8,564 nt of DNA from Actinomycetota bacterium (GTDB lineage: Bacteria; Actinomycetota; Acidimicrobiia; Acidimicrobiales; Ilumatobacteraceae). Location: positions 1 to 8,564 of the forward strand of contig WLTJ01000054.1 in NCBI GenBank assembly GCA_009705435.1. The letters are read 5' to 3'. A program made the translations under genes and the position numbers. The number at the start of each line of letters is the position of its first letter. Positions within the stretch are counted from its first letter, which is position 1. Shown piece after piece: positions 6,668-8,564 of the stretch. Below the pieces are notes generated by a model, which saw only the letters and a list, made by a program, of their open reading frames with translations, did not search any database and was not told where the DNA came from.

Positions 6668-7003
6668 TCAGCCGATCACTTGTGGAAAGTCAGTGGCTCG
6701 ACGGAGCCACAAAATGGATAAGCCGGAGCGTTTCTTGGGCCAAAAACTCTCATCTTCGACATTCGGATCGCGCCATCCAAGAGGTTCCTCCCTTGGTGGC
6801 AATTGGATGAACTGGCGCAACATAAATCCACGTTCAGCGGGCATTCCCGCAGCCTCCCATATTTCCAAGCTAAATCTGGGATCTGCCAATATTTGCGCAG
6901 TCCTGCGCTCGGCCTCGCGGAGCTTCGCAGTTGCCACACGACTGCGCTTGTCGATCCGCTTCTTGGCCACCGACTTGGGCCGAGTATCAAATTTCTTGGT
7001 CAT
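6668..7003 (-). CDS. Basic protein of unknown function, 111 aa
   Basis: Not recognised. The first 40 residues are very basic (KKFDTRPKSVAKKR and RSRVATAKLREAERR) and likely helical. The middle contains FSLEIWEAAGMPAERGFML, and the C-terminal third is rich in Trp, Pro and charged residues. There is no signal peptide or membrane span. Two ATGs stand in tandem (7006 and 7003). GAGAGG lies seven bases upstream of the second, so I chose 7003; a longer version from 7018 lacks a ribosome site. The TGA stop is followed by three bases and the ATG of the 65-aa gene, forming a two-gene operon. It is divergent from the acyl-CoA dehydrogenase across a 133-bp gap. The basic N-terminus would suit nucleic-acid binding, but that is only a guess from composition. 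Confidence 0.6.
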   Translation of the reverse strand: MTKKFDTRPKSVAKKRIDKRSRVATAKLREAERRTAQILADPRFSLEIWEAAGMPAERGFMLRQFIQLPPREEPLGWRDPNVEDESFWPKKRSGLSILWLRRATDFPQVIG

Positions 7004-7007
7004 CATT

Positions 7008-7014
7008 ACCCCTC
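7008..7014 (-). promoter_or_regulatory. Shine-Dalgarno site of the 111-aa gene
   Basis: On the minus strand GAGAGGGG lies just before the tandem ATGs. The spacing suits the second ATG (7003) better than the first. It is one of the clearest ribosome sites in the window, and it supports the minus-strand gene over the plus-strand frames here. Confidence 0.6.
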
Positions 7015-7099
7015 TCACTGACTTTGAACCTCACATCTCTTTAACGACCATAACCCGCCATTTTGTGCGCTGATCGGATGTTTTTTTTACTCGTTGCGC

Positions 7100-7129
7100 T
7101 TGAGAGTTCGCCCAGTCAGCGTGTAAGAA
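7100..7129 (+). promoter_or_regulatory. Candidate promoter for a leaderless acyl-CoA dehydrogenase transcript
   Basis: TTGAGA (7100-7105) and TAAGAA (7124-7129) are separated by 18 bases, and the second ends seven bases before the ATG. A TG dinucleotide lies just before the -10 box. A run of eight T (7081-7088), 11 bases upstream of the -35 box, could act as an UP-like or bent element. No Shine-Dalgarno sequence lies between promoter and ATG. Confidence 0.4.
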
Positions 7130-7136
7130 TTAATCC

Positions 7137-8348
7137 ATGACTACGACAACTCTTGATACATCACGTGCGCTTGTAGAGAATGCTCTCGCCGATTTCCTCG
7201 CCACCCACGATCCCAAGAAAATGGACAATGTCACCTTTCGTGGTCTGCGTTTTGACGCAGGTTTAGCCTGGGTGCATTTTCCTGTGGGCCGTGGTGGACT
7301 TGGCGTACGCCCCGATCTCAATCGCCTTGTTGAAGAGGGTTTGCGTAAAGCGGGAGCGGCCCCTCAAGACCCAGCCACATTTTTCATTGCCTTAGCGGGC
7401 CCCACCATTGCCACTCACGGATCCGATGAGGTACAGAAGCGATTCTTGCGACCGATGTTCACTGGCGAAGAGAAGTGGTGCCAGTTATTCAGTGAGCCTG
7501 GTGCGGGATCAGACTTTGCTGGTCTTGGTACACGTGCAGTGCGCGATGGTGATGAGTGGGTCGTCAACGGACAAAAGGTCTGGAATACTTTGGCGCACTT
7601 AGCCGACTGGGGCATGCTCGTAACGCGCACCGATCCCGAGCAGCCCAAGCACAAAGGCATGACATATTTCGCGATCGATATGCATTCACCCGGTGTTGAA
7701 GTTCGACCGTTACGCCAAATTACTGGCGAGGCCGAATTCAATGAGGTCTATATGACCGACGCACGAGTGCCTGATACACAACGTGTCGGCGATATCGGCG
7801 ACGGTTGGCGAGTAGCACTCACCACTTTGATGAATGAGCGCACCGCTATTGGTGGCGGTGGTGGCGGTAACAGCAAACGTCGGGGTCCAATCGATGAAAC
7901 AGTGCGCATCTGGAACGAACTTCCAAGTGATCTACAAACGGGAGCTCAGAAGGATCAGATGATGAGGTTGTGGTGTCGTAGCGAAGTGCTGCGCCTCACC
8001 AACGCCCGTGGAGCCGCGGCGGCCAAGGCAGGTAACCCCGGGCCAGAAGGTTCCATCGCTAAGTTGATGCTCGCCGAATTCAATCAAGAGGTCACCGCTT
8101 TCACAGTTGGATTGCTCGGTGCCAGAGGGATGATTGATTTCGACTTCACTTTCCGTCGCCCTGACGGTCTCTCTGTGGATGGAGCAGAAGGTGGCGTGCG
8201 ACATTCGTTCTTGCGCTCTCGGGCAAACTCCATTGAGGGCGGCACGAGCGAGATCATGCGCAATATCTTGGGCGAACAAGTTCTTGGCCTGCCCGGCGAA
8301 CCTCGCGTGGACAAAGCCATCCCGTGGATCAAAGTTCCCCGCAACTAG
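7137..8348 (+). CDS. Acyl-CoA dehydrogenase (FadE-like)
   Basis: A 403-aa FAD enzyme that introduces the alpha-beta double bond into an acyl-CoA, passing electrons to an electron-transfer flavoprotein. The family signature QLFSEPGAGSD (116-126) is the FAD and substrate loop. VVNGQKVWNTLA (142-153) and MTYFAIDM (175-182) complete the middle beta domain, and RSRANSIEGGTSEIMRNILGE (360-380) is the C-terminal FAD-contact helix. At the position of the MCAD base (YEGTS) it has Gly, one residue after Glu367. Glu234 in LMNERT stands where isovaleryl- and long-chain dehydrogenases carry their base, so it is the likelier catalytic residue. The sequence resembles the actinobacterial FadE26/FadE17 class linked to branched or sterol side-chain acyl-CoAs, as judged from memory. 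A Gly-rich loop (239-245) follows Glu234. It is monocistronic in appearance: 133 bp from the divergent operon and 88 bp before arfB. Confidence 0.92.
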   Translation: MTTTTLDTSRALVENALADFLATHDPKKMDNVTFRGLRFDAGLAWVHFPVGRGGLGVRPDLNRLVEEGLRKAGAAPQDPATFFIALAGPTIATHGSDEVQKRFLRPMFTGEEKWCQLFSEPGAGSDFAGLGTRAVRDGDEWVVNGQKVWNTLAHLADWGMLVTRTDPEQPKHKGMTYFAIDMHSPGVEVRPLRQITGEAEFNEVYMTDARVPDTQRVGDIGDGWRVALTTLMNERTAIGGGGGGNSKRRGPIDETVRIWNELPSDLQTGAQKDQMMRLWCRSEVLRLTNARGAAAAKAGNPGPEGSIAKLMLAEFNQEVTAFTVGLLGARGMIDFDFTFRRPDGLSVDGAEGGVRHSFLRSRANSIEGGTSEIMRNILGEQVLGLPGEPRVDKAIPWIKVPRN

Positions 8349-8355
8349 CCCGGCC

Positions 8356-8420
8356 TTCTCGGTAGAAAAACCGTCTTCGGTAGATTCCTGAGCGTAAAAC
8401 ACTCGTTCACCTACCGAGAA
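8356..8420. repeat. CGGTAG repeat cluster with a 10-bp inverted repeat
   Basis: TTCTCGGTAG (8356-8365) and CTACCGAGAA (8411-8420) are perfect inverted repeats. A third, direct copy CGGTAGA lies between them at 8378-8384, exactly 18 bases after the first (8360-8366). The third arm can pair with either upstream copy (10 bp or 7 bp). No T-run follows, so it is not a standard terminator. An operator or a small RNA switch ahead of arfB is possible. Confidence 0.5.
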
Positions 8421-8436
8421 CGGTCAAGATGGCAGG

Positions 8437-8564
8437 GTGCAGACGTCACGCGGTATTGAAGTTCCCGAGGATGCCATCGCCTGGTCCTTCGCTCGATCCA
8501 CGGGTGCTGGCGGTCAAAACGTCAACAAGGTCTCCTCTAAGGCCACGCTCAGCGTGTCTACGGC
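8437..8564 (+). CDS. arfB: ArfB-type peptidyl-tRNA hydrolase, N-terminal part (3' truncated)
   Basis: Only 42 codons are visible before the window ends. The start is GTG at 8437; upstream in frame there is a TAA (8394-8396) and no other start between. The protein reads Gly-Ile-Glu-Val-Pro then W-S-F-A-R-S-T-G-A-G-G-Q-N-V-N-K-V-S-S-K-A. The GGQ tripeptide catalyses peptidyl-tRNA hydrolysis in class I release factors. GGQNVNKV directly after I-x-V-P-E, so close to the N-terminus and without codon-reading domains before it, is the hallmark of ArfB (YaeJ/ICT1) proteins, which free ribosomes stalled on truncated mRNA. The basic C-terminal tail that enters the mRNA channel lies beyond the edge. A full-length release factor is excluded because its GGQ lies about 230 residues in. 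There is no properly spaced SD, so it may be leaderless. Confidence 0.88.
   Translation, partial: MQTSRGIEVPEDAIAWSFARSTGAGGQNVNKVSSKATLSVST

Noticed and set aside
6693..7073. Plus-strand open frame of 126 codons opposite the 111-aa gene
   Set aside because: Composition is shadow-like; the minus-strand gene has a strong ribosome site and a tightly spaced partner.
7081..7088. Run of eight T as a rho-independent terminator
   Set aside because: No stable stem precedes it on either strand and it lies between divergent starts; an upstream promoter element is more likely.

Overview
The window reads as chromosomal DNA of an actinomycete, most likely a freshwater or marine member of the Acidimicrobiia. 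This is inferred from moderate GC (about 50-55% by eye), from actinobacterial versions of RNase P RNA, type II thymidine kinase and a CYP124-like P450, from a lipid-type acyl-CoA dehydrogenase, and from several genes lacking a clear Shine-Dalgarno sequence. I see no transposase, integrase, tRNA, CRISPR array or phage gene. Gene density is high and no stretch over 300 bases is empty.

Layout. The left edge (3-326, +) is the C-terminal part of a ferritin-like protein. It is followed by the RNase P RNA gene (363-726, +), whose ends are fixed by a 15-bp P1 helix. A 100-aa unknown gene (737-1039, -) is divergent from a CYP124-like cytochrome P450 (1135-2409, +). The P450 overlaps, tail to tail by four bases, the last gene of a minus-strand operon. 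That operon runs from a 45-aa single-span membrane protein (3859-3996) to an endonuclease/exonuclease/phosphatase-fold enzyme starting at TTG (3056-3862), then to thymidine kinase (2406-3017). Divergent from it are a cytoplasmic von Willebrand factor A protein (4143-5414, +) and a short-chain dehydrogenase (5467-6447, +). Converging on these is a two-gene minus-strand operon of small unknowns (6668-7003 and 6467-6664), the second with a Cys/His cluster. An acyl-CoA dehydrogenase (7137-8348, +) and the 5' end of an ArfB-type ribosome rescue hydrolase (8437 to the edge, +) close the window.

How the genes fit together. The P450, the dehydrogenase and the acyl-CoA dehydrogenase are the kinds of enzyme used to oxidise branched lipids, isoprenoids or sterol side chains. 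They are scattered singly, so a shared pathway is only an inference. RNase P RNA and ArfB are housekeeping RNA and translation functions, and thymidine kinase is nucleotide salvage. I found no clear new multi-gene system. The points most worth checking are the overlapping 45-aa membrane protein and phosphatase-fold pair, the compensated change in the RNase P core helix P4, and the repeated CGGTAG motif ahead of arfB.
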